Shown: positions 7,297 through 14,904 of the stretch, piece after piece | Layout of the letters: every line of letters starts with the position of its first letter | How positions within the stretch are numbered: position 1 is the stretch's first letter | Notes under the pieces: model-generated | Told to the model about the DNA's origin: nothing | Databases searched by the model: none | The model's input: only the letters and a program-made list of their open reading frames with translations | Source of the DNA: Butyrivibrio sp. | Lineage (GTDB): Bacteria; Bacillota; Clostridia; Lachnospirales; Lachnospiraceae | Reading direction: 5' to 3' | DNA: 64,000 nucleotides | NCBI GenBank assembly: GCA_015056655.1 | Contig: SVFV01000006.1 | Coordinates: 95,072-159,071 of the forward strand | Made by a program: the position numbers and the translations under genes

Positions 7297-8808
7297 TTAG
7301 CCGAGGAGTGAAAGAACGCCCTGGTTGGACTGGTTAGCCTGTGCAAGCATTGACTGGCCTGCCTGAGCAAGAATGTTGTTCTTGCTGTAGGTAACCATCT
7401 CAGAAGCCATGTCTGTATCACGGATACGGGACTCAGCTGCTGTGGTGTTCTCAACAACGTTATCCAGATTCTTGATTGTGTGCTCTAAGCGGTTCTGAAC
7501 AGCACCGAGTGCGGATCTCTGAGCAGATACTGTCTTGATAGCATCTTCGATTGCATCGATTGCATATGTTGCAGCAATACCTGTGTTATCAACTACGTTC
7601 AGGTTCTGAATACCAAGATTCTTAGCTGTCATCGCTTCAACACCGATTGTTATCTTGTTTGTCATGTCAGCGTCAGCACCAACGTGGAGCTGGAGGCCAA
7701 GATCTTTAGCTACCTGTGCAGTACCCTTTGCAATTGAGAATGTGTACTTACCATCTACACCATTGATAGAATCAAGGTCTGTAATCTTAGCACCTGTGTT
7801 ATCATAAGCAGTTACTGCAACTTTGCTCTGGTCCTTTGCTCCAGTATTAGAATTGGATGCATCCACACCAATCTTATTAGCCTGAGTAAGAGCTGTAGTC
7901 ATCTTTGTAACTGCTGTACTAATCTGGATATTCTTATCAAGACTAGTATCAACTGCTGTTCTTGTACCAACCTTCTTATCTTCAGCTACACCACTTTCAT
8001 CAACAGCAACCTTTGCTCCATCAACGATCTTAGCTTTAATCTGCTCTATTGTGAATTCCTCTTCACCAAGTTTAAATACCTTCTGTGAAGCATCCTGAGA
8101 AGCAGCAGCTGTTACATAAGTAGCACCATTAATGGTAACACTGAAGGAATTTCCAATCTCACCATTAGTATTTGTTACTGCATCAAACTTATCCTGAACC
8201 TTCTTCTGAATTACATCGATGGTATCCTTGGTTTTATCATAAATATGATAATTCTTACCAGCGATAGTCTTGTCTGTATCAGTTTTAATTTCTGCAGTAA
8301 ATGATGCGCCTTTTCCGCCATCAAGGTTGTCTGCAAGTGTTCCATCAAGACCAGCATCATGAGCTGCCATGTACTTATTTCTGAATCCTGTCTGGCCCTT
8401 AAGTAAGTATGTCTCGTTGAACTTGGTTGTCTCAGCAACACGATCGATCTCGGTTGTCAGCTGATCAATCTCGTTCTGGATGGATGTACGATCATTTGCG
8501 CTGTTTGTGCCGTTAGCTGCCTGAACTGCAAGTTCATTCATTCTCTGAAGCATATCGTGTACTTCTGTAAGTGCACCTTCTGCTGTCTGTACGGAACTTA
8601 CACCATCATCGGCGTTAGTTGAAGCACGATCCAGACCTCTGATCTGCTTTCTCATCTTCTCGGAAATTGAAAGACCTGCTGCATCATCTGCTGCACGGTT
8701 AATCTGATAACCTGAAGAGAGTTTCTCGGCTGACTTTGACTGTGAACCAGTTGTTACTCCGAGCATTCTGTTAGCGTTCATCGCTGTGACGTTGTGTTGT
8801 ACTACCAT
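7297..8808 (-). CDS. fliC: Flagellin FliC3
   Basis: 503-residue flagellin starting MVVQHNVTAMNANRMLG. The in-frame ATG 30 bases upstream is rejected because AAGGAGG lies just before the 8808 ATG. N-terminal D0/D1 (to about 140), variable centre, C-terminal D1/D0 (about 415-503, ending LAQANQSNQGVLSLLG). Own sigma-28 promoter, about 180-base leader with two GGA-loop hairpins, strong terminator. Follows fliW2, the gene for its likely binding partner. Probably a major filament subunit together with FliC2. Confidence 0.97.
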   Translation of the reverse strand: MVVQHNVTAMNANRMLGVTTGSQSKSAEKLSSGYQINRAADDAAGLSISEKMRKQIRGLDRASTNADDGVSSVQTAEGALTEVHDMLQRMNELAVQAANGTNSANDRTSIQNEIDQLTTEIDRVAETTKFNETYLLKGQTGFRNKYMAAHDAGLDGTLADNLDGGKGASFTAEIKTDTDKTIAGKNYHIYDKTKDTIDVIQKKVQDKFDAVTNTNGEIGNSFSVTINGATYVTAAASQDASQKVFKLGEEEFTIEQIKAKIVDGAKVAVDESGVAEDKKVGTRTAVDTSLDKNIQISTAVTKMTTALTQANKIGVDASNSNTGAKDQSKVAVTAYDNTGAKITDLDSINGVDGKYTFSIAKGTAQVAKDLGLQLHVGADADMTNKITIGVEAMTAKNLGIQNLNVVDNTGIAATYAIDAIEDAIKTVSAQRSALGAVQNRLEHTIKNLDNVVENTTAAESRIRDTDMASEMVTYSKNNILAQAGQSMLAQANQSNQGVLSLLG

Positions 8809-8832
8809 AATATACCTCCTTGTTTGTGTACG

Positions 8833-8850
8833 CCGCAAATCCTTTTGCGG
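8833..8850 (-). promoter_or_regulatory. Candidate CsrA hairpin 1, fliC3 leader
   Basis: RNA reads CCGCAAA-AGGA-UUUGCGG: a perfect 7-bp stem with an AGGA tetraloop, about 15 bases upstream of the AAGGAGG ribosome site. This is close to the ideal CsrA target; bound protein could also reach the GGA of the ribosome site. Confidence 0.65.
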
Positions 8851-8942
8851 TAGTTAAAATAATGGTTTTTATATAGATTTCGGATACCATGTGAGATAAG
8901 TTCCTAGGCTGCTCTCTTACTGCTATCCTACTTTTCACAAGT

Positions 8943-8958
8943 GAACATTTCCATGTTC
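8943..8958 (-). promoter_or_regulatory. Candidate CsrA hairpin 2, fliC3 leader
   Basis: RNA reads GAACAU-GGAA-AUGUUC: a perfect 6-bp stem with GGA in the loop, about 95 bases upstream of hairpin 1. Two spaced sites would allow one CsrA dimer to bridge, as in the hag leader of B. subtilis. Confidence 0.5.
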
Positions 8959-8999
8959 CGTGCCATAGAAAGTGCGCACCTTGTGTTCTTACATTCATT

Positions 9000-9026
9000 A
9001 TATCGGAGCTTTGATCATAAAGTTAA
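9000..9026 (-). promoter_or_regulatory. Sigma-28 promoter of fliC3
   Basis: Minus strand reads TTAA, 15 bases, TCCGATAT. The 8809-9114 gap holds this promoter and the fliC3 leader, and no gene. Confidence 0.75.
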
Positions 9027-9114
9027 CCCCTTTTTACAAAAAAAATGTAAAATATTTGTAAACTCCGATATATTCCCTAAAATACGCTGTTTTTAGGACT
9101 ATTGTGAACAAAAG

Positions 9115-9561
9115 TTACTTCTTCAGGTAATCATAAACCGGATATTTTACTGTATACTCCTCTGAATTCTCAGCGATTTCTACCTGGACACCCTTATGTG
9201 TATCTGTGTTAATAAGGAAAGGAGCATTCAAGTTAACTGTCATGTCCTCAATCTTCTCAGGTACAGTTACGGATACCAGCATGAGCATGTTCTTATTTGT
9301 AAGGGGTTCTACAGGCTCAATGGCATCCTCTTTTACAGCCGGATTGTAATCGGTCTTTACTGTTAAGGGATCAACCATGGGTATGGCAAATTCCGGAGCA
9401 TCAAGTGACTGAAGGTACCAAAGTGCCACATCCTTTTTGTCCTTGTCATGAAGAAGAGTGAACTTATTCATGTTAGGGAATCCTAAGAGTCCCCAGGAAA
9501 AATCAATGATCTTCTCTTCTCCGATTTCAATCTCGCCAAAAATCCTGGTATTAACTTTCAT
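9115..9561 (-). CDS. fliW: Flagellar assembly factor FliW (paralog 2)
   Basis: 148-residue FliW: the family start MKVNTRIFGEIEIGEEKIIDF, the GLLGFPNMNKFTLLHD segment and the middle SLDAPEFAIPMVDPL block are diagnostic. FliW binds free flagellin or CsrA and so relieves CsrA repression when flagellin is exported. Strong ribosome site (AAGGAGG). Last gene of the flaG-fliD-fliS run, just before fliC3. It differs at many positions from the other FliW (14355-14822), so the two may favour different flagellins or different states of CsrA; that is inference. Confidence 0.95.
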   Translation of the reverse strand: MKVNTRIFGEIEIGEEKIIDFSWGLLGFPNMNKFTLLHDKDKKDVALWYLQSLDAPEFAIPMVDPLTVKTDYNPAVKEDAIEPVEPLTNKNMLMLVSVTVPEKIEDMTVNLNAPFLINTDTHKGVQVEIAENSEEYTVKYPVYDYLKK

Positions 9562-9579
9562 TTTTTCTACTGACCTCCT

Positions 9580-10575
9580 TTACTTCTTCGCTTCCTGAAC
9601 TCTGAACCTAATTTGCCAGAATCGTTTTTCTTCTATCATTCTTCTATAATTAAGGAGATTCTCGCGAATGGTCTGCGGATTCTCATTAGGTGCTATTTCA
9701 AATCCCGGTATTACGGGAAGGAATTTAGCCGCAAGGGAAGCTGTAATGGAGTGGTCTCCACAACTTATAATGTACTCAGGTCTTATCTCCTGAAGTGTTC
9801 CCATTATGACTTTCAGTTCATTTTCAGATGGCATCATATCACCGCACTGAAAATATGGAACTGACAGTCCTCTAACAAATACATTATTGGCATTTGCCAG
9901 GTACTGCATGGAATTGTGTCCCTCTATTCCAAAGAGCGGAACCACATTTCCAACAGGAAGAAGGTCATTAGTATTAATTATTATTGTTTTCTGGCACATG
10001 CTAACCAAAATTTCCTGAGCGATCAGGTTAACTATGTGTGTCTCTCTATGGCTGTCAGTCAGATACTGCTGCGTCAGGATTACTGTCTGGTCACATTCTC
10101 TGTCCGCCAGCTTTATATAATCAGATGTCTTTCCAATTCTGTCTGCATAGAATTGTTTGCATCTAAGATATACTCTATGGAAAATCCTGTCTGCTTCAAC
10201 TGTTATAATCTGAGGCTTTTGATAGGAAATATATCTTGTCTGCATCAAAAGGAAGAATCTATATCTCTCGTCTATACGAATTCCTTCTATATAAGATAAA
10301 AGCTCAATAAAAAAGTCCCTGTCCTCAGTAAGCCTTACCATCAGATGAAGATATGCCACATGGCGAAGCATGTCACCTGTTGTCTCATGAGGCCAGAAAT
10401 ACATGCTTCTTTTTATTCTGTTAGCAAGCTCTCTTTTTCCCTCAGCAGAAAGAGCGCCACTTATTATCCTGGCGCCAATCTGAAGCATCTCATCAAAGCA
10501 TTCGGTTATATCATCGCTTGTTAGAATTTCCAGTATTCTGTTTTCGTATTCCTTTACGATAGGAAGTTCGTTCAC
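9580..10575 (-). CDS. Conserved-looking flagellar-operon protein, function unknown
   Basis: 331 residues, GTG start with GAGGGC upstream, 18 bases before fliW2. The N-terminal half is helical and rich in aromatic and charged residues (about 60-170). The C-terminal half has alternating hydrophobic strands (KTIIINTNDLLP, PEYIISCGDHSITASLAAKFLPVIPGFEIAP), reminiscent of a Rossmann/GT-B glycosyltransferase second domain, but no diagnostic motif is clear. No signal peptide or membrane segment. The location suggests a role in filament biogenesis, possibly modification. Function not assigned. Confidence 0.8.
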   Translation of the reverse strand: MNELPIVKEYENRILEILTSDDITECFDEMLQIGARIISGALSAEGKRELANRIKRSMYFWPHETTGDMLRHVAYLHLMVRLTEDRDFFIELLSYIEGIRIDERYRFFLLMQTRYISYQKPQIITVEADRIFHRVYLRCKQFYADRIGKTSDYIKLADRECDQTVILTQQYLTDSHRETHIVNLIAQEILVSMCQKTIIINTNDLLPVGNVVPLFGIEGHNSMQYLANANNVFVRGLSVPYFQCGDMMPSENELKVIMGTLQEIRPEYIISCGDHSITASLAAKFLPVIPGFEIAPNENPQTIRENLLNYRRMIEEKRFWQIRFRVQEAKK

Positions 10576-10606
10576 GTTTTCGCCCTCGACCGGCGAAGTG
10601 CCGGTA

Positions 10607-11086
10607 TTAGTTCTTCGAATCGTAGAACTGCGGCGGCGTGATCTTGGACTTATTCATTGTAAGGTAATAATCTAAGGCTGCCTGAGAAGATTTCCTATTC
10701 TGATTTATCTGGCTTTTTGAAGTCTGAAAATAGTACTTCGCCAATTCCTGATTTCTTCTCTCACATGCTTCTATAGAATTAGACAGATCTGTTATCTGTC
10801 TGATGAGCTCCTGGAATCTGGCAATTTTATCGCGGTATTTATCTTTATTTCCATCGAGCTCTTCTTTTACCCGTTCATACAAAGTCTCAAAACCATCATT
10901 GAGTGTTTCAATCCGTCCGATCAGTTCTCCTTTTCTACTGATTGTCGCACTAAAACCATCCCCATCGAAATGCTCTTCATCTTCAAGGATCTTTTTCTGT
11001 ATCTCGTTTTCCCTGACTATGCCTTCAAGCACCTCCACCTTTTGATTTAGGCTTTCTTCCATCATATCTAGATATGATTCTGTCAC
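10607..11086 (-). CDS. Coiled-coil protein at the fliT position (possible export chaperone)
   Basis: 159 residues, nearly all helix with heptad-like patterns (about 5-35 and 55-115) and a polar tail ending PPQFYDSKN. GTG start preceded by GGGGGAAAAG. It follows fliD-fliS as fliT does in many species, and its size and helical nature fit the FliT/FlgN type of substrate chaperone, but there is no sequence motif I can rely on. Same operon as fliS and the 331-residue gene. Confidence 0.7.
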   Translation of the reverse strand: MTESYLDMMEESLNQKVEVLEGIVRENEIQKKILEDEEHFDGDGFSATISRKGELIGRIETLNDGFETLYERVKEELDGNKDKYRDKIARFQELIRQITDLSNSIEACERRNQELAKYYFQTSKSQINQNRKSSQAALDYYLTMNKSKITPPQFYDSKN

Positions 11087-11136
11087 TTTTCTTTTCCCCC
11101 AATTGCTTTAATATACAATTAAAAATCCAAAGCCAT

Positions 11137-11568
11137 TTAAGCTCCTAGCGTAACTCCTGTAGGTGCAGGCTGCTGACCTCTTGCGATCTTTATCGCCTCT
11201 ACCCAGGTGTCGCGCATTGTATGAATGTGCTTATTAACCTCATTCATAATTTCCAATGATTCATCCCTGTGGAGATCCGCCTCCACGAGTCTCTTCATAA
11301 GATAATTATATACATTTTCAAAATCCTTTGATACGGGATACTTCATATCAAGGGTGTTATTCAAGTAGTCGATGATATTCTCTACTTTAAGTAAATATGT
11401 GGTGAATTTATGTTCATCACCAGATTCAAGACCCATAATGGCAATATTGCAAAACTTAATAGCACCATCGTAGAGCATAAGAGTAAGCTCCTCGGGCTTT
11501 GCCATTTGGATCTTTGTATTCTGGTATTGATTCATTTGTTTTGCGTAAGGATTTCTTGGCATCGGCAT
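11137..11568 (-). CDS. fliS: Flagellin export chaperone FliS
   Basis: 143 residues. FliS signature visible: NPYAKQMNQYQNTKI at the N-terminus, then PEELTLMLYDGAIKFCNIAI, and a four-helix body ending near WVEAIKIARGQ. It binds the C-terminal helices of flagellin and keeps it unfolded for export; in Bacillus it also works with FliW and CsrA. The start at 11568 is chosen over an upstream in-frame start because of GGAGGTGACATCT just before it and because homologs begin there. Lies 93 bases after fliD. Confidence 0.95.
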   Translation of the reverse strand: MPMPRNPYAKQMNQYQNTKIQMAKPEELTLMLYDGAIKFCNIAIMGLESGDEHKFTTYLLKVENIIDYLNNTLDMKYPVSKDFENVYNYLMKRLVEADLHRDESLEIMNEVNKHIHTMRDTWVEAIKIARGQQPAPTGVTLGA

Positions 11569-11661
11569 AGATGTCACCTCCGTGTCGTTTATTTTCCTTC
11601 TATGTCTTTTTTTGTATCCTTCCCCCATGAAGCTGGGGGAAGGAATAATCAGGCTTTACAA

Positions 11662-13254
11662 TTAAGATCCAATCAGTCCACTAAGAGCACTCTGCTTGGA
11701 ATTAAGACTTGTCATTGCCTTTTCCATCTGAGCAAACTGATCATAATACTTGTCTTCCATACTCTCGAGCTTCTTCTGCTCTTCCTTAAGCTGTGTCTTA
11801 TACTTGTCGACCTGTTTCTTCATCTGTTTATCTTCATACAATGTGAAGGAGCTGGAGAAATCAGTTGATTTCATAAGGTCTCCAAGCTTTGAATACATGC
11901 TTGATGATATCTGCTTAAAGAAGTTTCTTACGAGATCAGGATTCTTTGTGATCATCGCTTTTAGCTTATCTTCATTACTGGATGTGTGTTCATCATCCTC
12001 ATCGCCATCGATGTGCCACTGTCCACGCTCATTCTCATCAGTATTGAAATAGCTGAGCGTGGCAATTCCGAAGGATGCGAAGGAGGTCTTGTAAGGCTTA
12101 CCTGTCTCTTCATCAACTTCGCCCATGTCGAAAGCTCCGAGCATGATGTTTTTCATCTCGCGCATTACACGACCAATAGTAGCATCTTTTGCCAAAAGAC
12201 CATCTTCTATCTTTTCATTCCACTCTTTGATCTCATCCTCTGTCATGGAATCCTTCTGCTCTTCTGTCAGAATGTCATACTCGTCAGCATTCTCTGCGTT
12301 ATAGAGCTTTGCCATCTCTCCAATAAGCTCATTGTATTCCTTGAGGAATCCCTTGATCATATCGTAGATTCCACTGGTATCATCAGATGTTGTAAGAGTG
12401 ATATCTTCTGCCTTCTGCTTAGCTGTAATAGTAAGTCCGTTGATTTCAAAGGTGTTGGAATCAGAGGTGTACTTAACTCCGTTAAGAGTTATCTCTGCAT
12501 CTTCGCCTTCTGTTTTTCTCATTCCGCGGCCTTCATAAAGTCCGAGGCTCTCGAATATATCAGCATCACTATTCGCGAGGTCAATTGAAAAATTACCAGC
12601 TTTGCCCGACTTTGTTGACGTCAAATAGAGGCGTCCCTGATTAGCATCATAATTGGCATTAAGCCCAATCTCATTGTCTTCATCACCAATTTTTACCTGT
12701 CGGAATTTTTCAACAACATCAGCTAATGTGTCCGTGCCCTTTATATCGATGTCTACATACTCTCTTGTATCTGTCTCGCCCTCACCAGGGTCCGGTCCAA
12801 ATTTTATTCTGATTTTACCTTTACGAGCATCATCCGAACTGGTAGCTCCGGTATATCCTATGAGTTCCTCAAGAGTTGTCGAGTTGGTCACCTTACTGCC
12901 TGATTTGGAATCAATTCTGCCACCAGTCATGTAAGCACTGTTTGCAAGCTTATCAACAGAAAGCTTCTGGGCACTGTTCATAGCCGATCCGCTTGTCGTG
13001 ATCGATACTGCATCATTATTAGAAGAAGTTGTGGTCTTTTTTGTATAAGACGAATCAAAACGCAGGTTACTGAGCGTCTTATTGTAGAAGGAAACAACCT
13101 TTTTATTGAGGTCCTTCCACTTATCCATCTTCATGTCGTGCTTTTTCTGATCGCTTTTTACTTTATCAACTTTATTGCTCTGAACCTTCGTCAGCTCGGT
13201 AATGATACTCTCGGTATCAAGACCAGACGAAAGTCCTGTGATTCTCATGGTCAT
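11662..13254 (-). CDS. fliD: Flagellar filament cap protein FliD
   Basis: 530 residues with the FliD N-terminal signature (MRITGLSSGLDTESIITELTK) and the C-terminal coiled coil (KKQVDKYKTQLKEEQKKLESMEDKYYDQFAQMEKAMTSL in shorter pieces, about 475-520) ending SALSGLIGS. It caps the growing filament and folds exported flagellin. ATG with AAAGGAG. Between flaG and fliS, the usual Firmicute order. A highly acidic stretch lies at about 330-430. Confidence 0.96.
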   Translation of the reverse strand: MTMRITGLSSGLDTESIITELTKVQSNKVDKVKSDQKKHDMKMDKWKDLNKKVVSFYNKTLSNLRFDSSYTKKTTTSSNNDAVSITTSGSAMNSAQKLSVDKLANSAYMTGGRIDSKSGSKVTNSTTLEELIGYTGATSSDDARKGKIRIKFGPDPGEGETDTREYVDIDIKGTDTLADVVEKFRQVKIGDEDNEIGLNANYDANQGRLYLTSTKSGKAGNFSIDLANSDADIFESLGLYEGRGMRKTEGEDAEITLNGVKYTSDSNTFEINGLTITAKQKAEDITLTTSDDTSGIYDMIKGFLKEYNELIGEMAKLYNAENADEYDILTEEQKDSMTEDEIKEWNEKIEDGLLAKDATIGRVMREMKNIMLGAFDMGEVDEETGKPYKTSFASFGIATLSYFNTDENERGQWHIDGDEDDEHTSSNEDKLKAMITKNPDLVRNFFKQISSSMYSKLGDLMKSTDFSSSFTLYEDKQMKKQVDKYKTQLKEEQKKLESMEDKYYDQFAQMEKAMTSLNSKQSALSGLIGS

Positions 13255-13350
13255 ATGGTACTCCTTTCAAGGTTTGGGGGGAGTTCTGTCCGAAAAAAAG
13301 CACAAAATACCCCTTGCACCCTCAAAACACAGCTTTAAACCTGCCTGGCC

Positions 13351-13803
13351 TTAACCTCTTTCATCGACCATAAGGCCTGCAAGTTCCCATGCTTTTGCGA
13401 TCATATCCAGCGTCTTTTCCGGAGGCAATTCCTTGATCGTCTCTTTAGTTGTCTTGTCCACAATTTTAATTGTGATGCGGTTGGTATCCTCGTGAATACC
13501 AAAGACAGCTTCAGAGTTGTTGAACATTTTCTTGCTCATCTCACTGATTGCCTTCTTTACACGCTCATTTTCAGCAGCTATCTGCTCTTCAGTTCTTTCC
13601 TGCCTTGTAGGCACATTTGGATTTGTGCTTACAGAAAGGTCCTCAGTCTTGGGCGCTGGTGCGCTTTGCTTTGGAGCCTGGCAGGCAGTGTTTTCCTGTT
13701 TTTCTGCGCCTTCAACAGAGCCGCTAGGCTTCTCTACCGGACGTGTTTCAGGAATCTGCTGAGTACTAATGGAACCTACATTACCTATCGCTTCCATAGC
13801 CAT
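13351..13803 (-). CDS. flaG: FlaG family protein
   Basis: About 150 residues. The first 80 are low-complexity, rich in Pro, Glu and Ser; the C-terminal 70 carry the FlaG core (MSKKMFNNSEAVFGIHEDTNRITIKIVDKTT then IKELPPEKTLDMIAKAWELAGLMVDERG, quoted in parts). FlaG influences filament length in other bacteria. The start at 13803 is chosen for GGAGG eight bases before; an in-frame GTG three codons upstream overlaps that site. First gene after the sigma-28 promoter at 13927-13953. Confidence 0.88.
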   Translation of the reverse strand: MAMEAIGNVGSISTQQIPETRPVEKPSGSVEGAEKQENTACQAPKQSAPAPKTEDLSVSTNPNVPTRQERTEEQIAAENERVKKAISEMSKKMFNNSEAVFGIHEDTNRITIKIVDKTTKETIKELPPEKTLDMIAKAWELAGLMVDERG

Positions 13804-13926
13804 CTCTCTCACCTCCTTGTGCTTATTTTGCAGTGGATATCCATCTCCACATATATTGTTTCGCAGCTATGCAGGCAGCGCTCATACATACGCACCTGGA
13901 CATAGTTGTAGTTTCTTGTATCTATT

Positions 13927-13953
13927 ATATCGGAGTTAATCCCCAAACATTTA
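13927..13953 (-). promoter_or_regulatory. Sigma-28 promoter of flaG-fliD-fliS operon
   Basis: Minus strand reads TAAA, exactly 15 bases, TCCGATAT, about 120 bases before flaG. A weak GGA-loop hairpin (GUGGA-GAUGGAUA-UCCAC) sits in the leader. Confidence 0.82.
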
Positions 13954-14001
13954 GCATATTATAGAAATTTAAGAAAATATTTATCCCGGGTAAAGAAATA
14001 A

Positions 14002-14028
14002 GGAGCCCCTTGCCTTGCAAGTTGCTCC
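14002..14028 (-). terminator. Terminator after csrA
   Basis: Imperfect stem GGAGC...CTTGC/GCAAG...GCTCC, followed on the minus strand by UUAUUUCUUU. It separates the flgK-flgL-fliW-csrA unit from flaG. Confidence 0.6.
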
Positions 14029-14088
14029 TCCCATTGTTTTAAATTTATAAATTTGGAAACATCTCCCTGCTCTTTTGCAGGAATTTTT

Positions 14089-14307
14089 TTACTTAAGAAG
14101 ATCTGCCAGTGCTGCCATGCCCTCTACATTAGTAGCAGCCTCGTTCTCAGCCTGAATCTGCAGATAAACTTCTTTTCTATAAATAGGCACTTCTTTGGGT
14201 GCCGCAATACCAATCTTGACCTGATCCCCACGAATATCAAGAATGGTTATTTCTATATTATTGTTAACGATGATTGACTCGTTCTTTTTTCTAGATAATG
14301 CTAACAT
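14089..14307 (-). CDS. csrA: Carbon storage regulator CsrA
   Basis: 72-residue RNA-binding dimer. Family start MLALSRKKNESIIVNNNIEITILDI is intact, as are GDQVKIGIAAPKEVPIYRKEVY. It binds GGA-containing hairpins in mRNA leaders and blocks ribosome access. In Bacillus-type systems it represses flagellin mRNA and is antagonised by FliW, encoded directly upstream here (47 bases). Candidate target hairpins are seen in the fliC2, fliC3, flgK and flgM leaders. Slightly long C-terminus (GMAALADLLK), as in other Firmicutes where this tail contacts FliW. Confidence 0.97.
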   Translation of the reverse strand: MLALSRKKNESIIVNNNIEITILDIRGDQVKIGIAAPKEVPIYRKEVYLQIQAENEAATNVEGMAALADLLK

Positions 14308-14354
14308 ATCGACCCTCTTTTCTAATTTTTCTTACCTGACTCCTCTACAAGCAA

Positions 14355-14822
14355 TTAACTTTCTTTATTAGCAAGTTCTTTTTGCTTCTGGAGGTAATCA
14401 TAAATAGGGTATTTTACAGGATAATCATCATCGTCAATAATTACCTGGGCCGCTGTGCAGCTGTCAGAGTTGATAATGATGGGTCCCTTAAGATTTACTG
14501 TCATCTTGGTCAGATCCTGAGGAACTGTAACAGTAACGAGAACCAGCATATCGTCATCATTCATCGGCAGAAGATCCTTAATAACTTCCTCTTCTACTAC
14601 CGGATTGAAATCGGGCTTTACATAAAGCGGATCCATGACAGGCATCGCAAAGGTAGGCTCGTCAAGAGACTGAAGCCAGCGGATAGTATTAGAATCCTTA
14701 TCCTTGTCATGCATGAGTGCAAATTTAGTCATATCGGGAAATCCGATAATACCTTTCGGAAATGTGATGATCTTGTCGTCATCAATCTCAATTTCTCCGA
14801 AAATCCTCGTTGTTAATTTCAT
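14355..14822 (-). CDS. fliW: Flagellar assembly factor FliW (paralog 1)
   Basis: 155-residue FliW (MKLTTRIFGEIEIDDDKIITF, FPKGIIGFPDMTKFALMHD, SLDEPTFAMPVMDPL). Directly upstream of csrA, the canonical fliW-csrA arrangement. It sequesters CsrA when flagellin is not bound. The C-terminal tail is longer and more charged (QKQKELANKES) than in the paralog at 9115-9561. Confidence 0.96.
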   Translation of the reverse strand: MKLTTRIFGEIEIDDDKIITFPKGIIGFPDMTKFALMHDKDKDSNTIRWLQSLDEPTFAMPVMDPLYVKPDFNPVVEEEVIKDLLPMNDDDMLVLVTVTVPQDLTKMTVNLKGPIIINSDSCTAAQVIIDDDDYPVKYPIYDYLQKQKELANKES

Positions 14823-14904
14823 TTTGTTACCCCTCCATAGAAAAATGTGAGCAGTAAAAATACCTACTATTTATTGTATTAAAATTAGCGGTTTGTAGCA
14901 AGCA

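Noticed and set aside
9062..9072. CTCCGATATA on the plus strand, mirroring the fliC3 promoter -10 box 55 bases away
   Set aside because: It could be a divergent sigma-28 promoter, but the -35 position reads ATGT instead of TAAA and there is no plus-strand gene for it to serve.
11986..12588. 200-residue plus-strand frame opposite fliD
   Set aside because: Shadow frame inside a certain gene; no ribosome site, no recognisable domain.
14060..14095. CCTGC-TCTTTT-GCAGG hairpin followed by seven T on the plus strand near the csrA stop
   Set aside because: Looks like a plus-strand terminator, but no plus-strand gene precedes it; the T run encodes the end of csrA on the minus strand.
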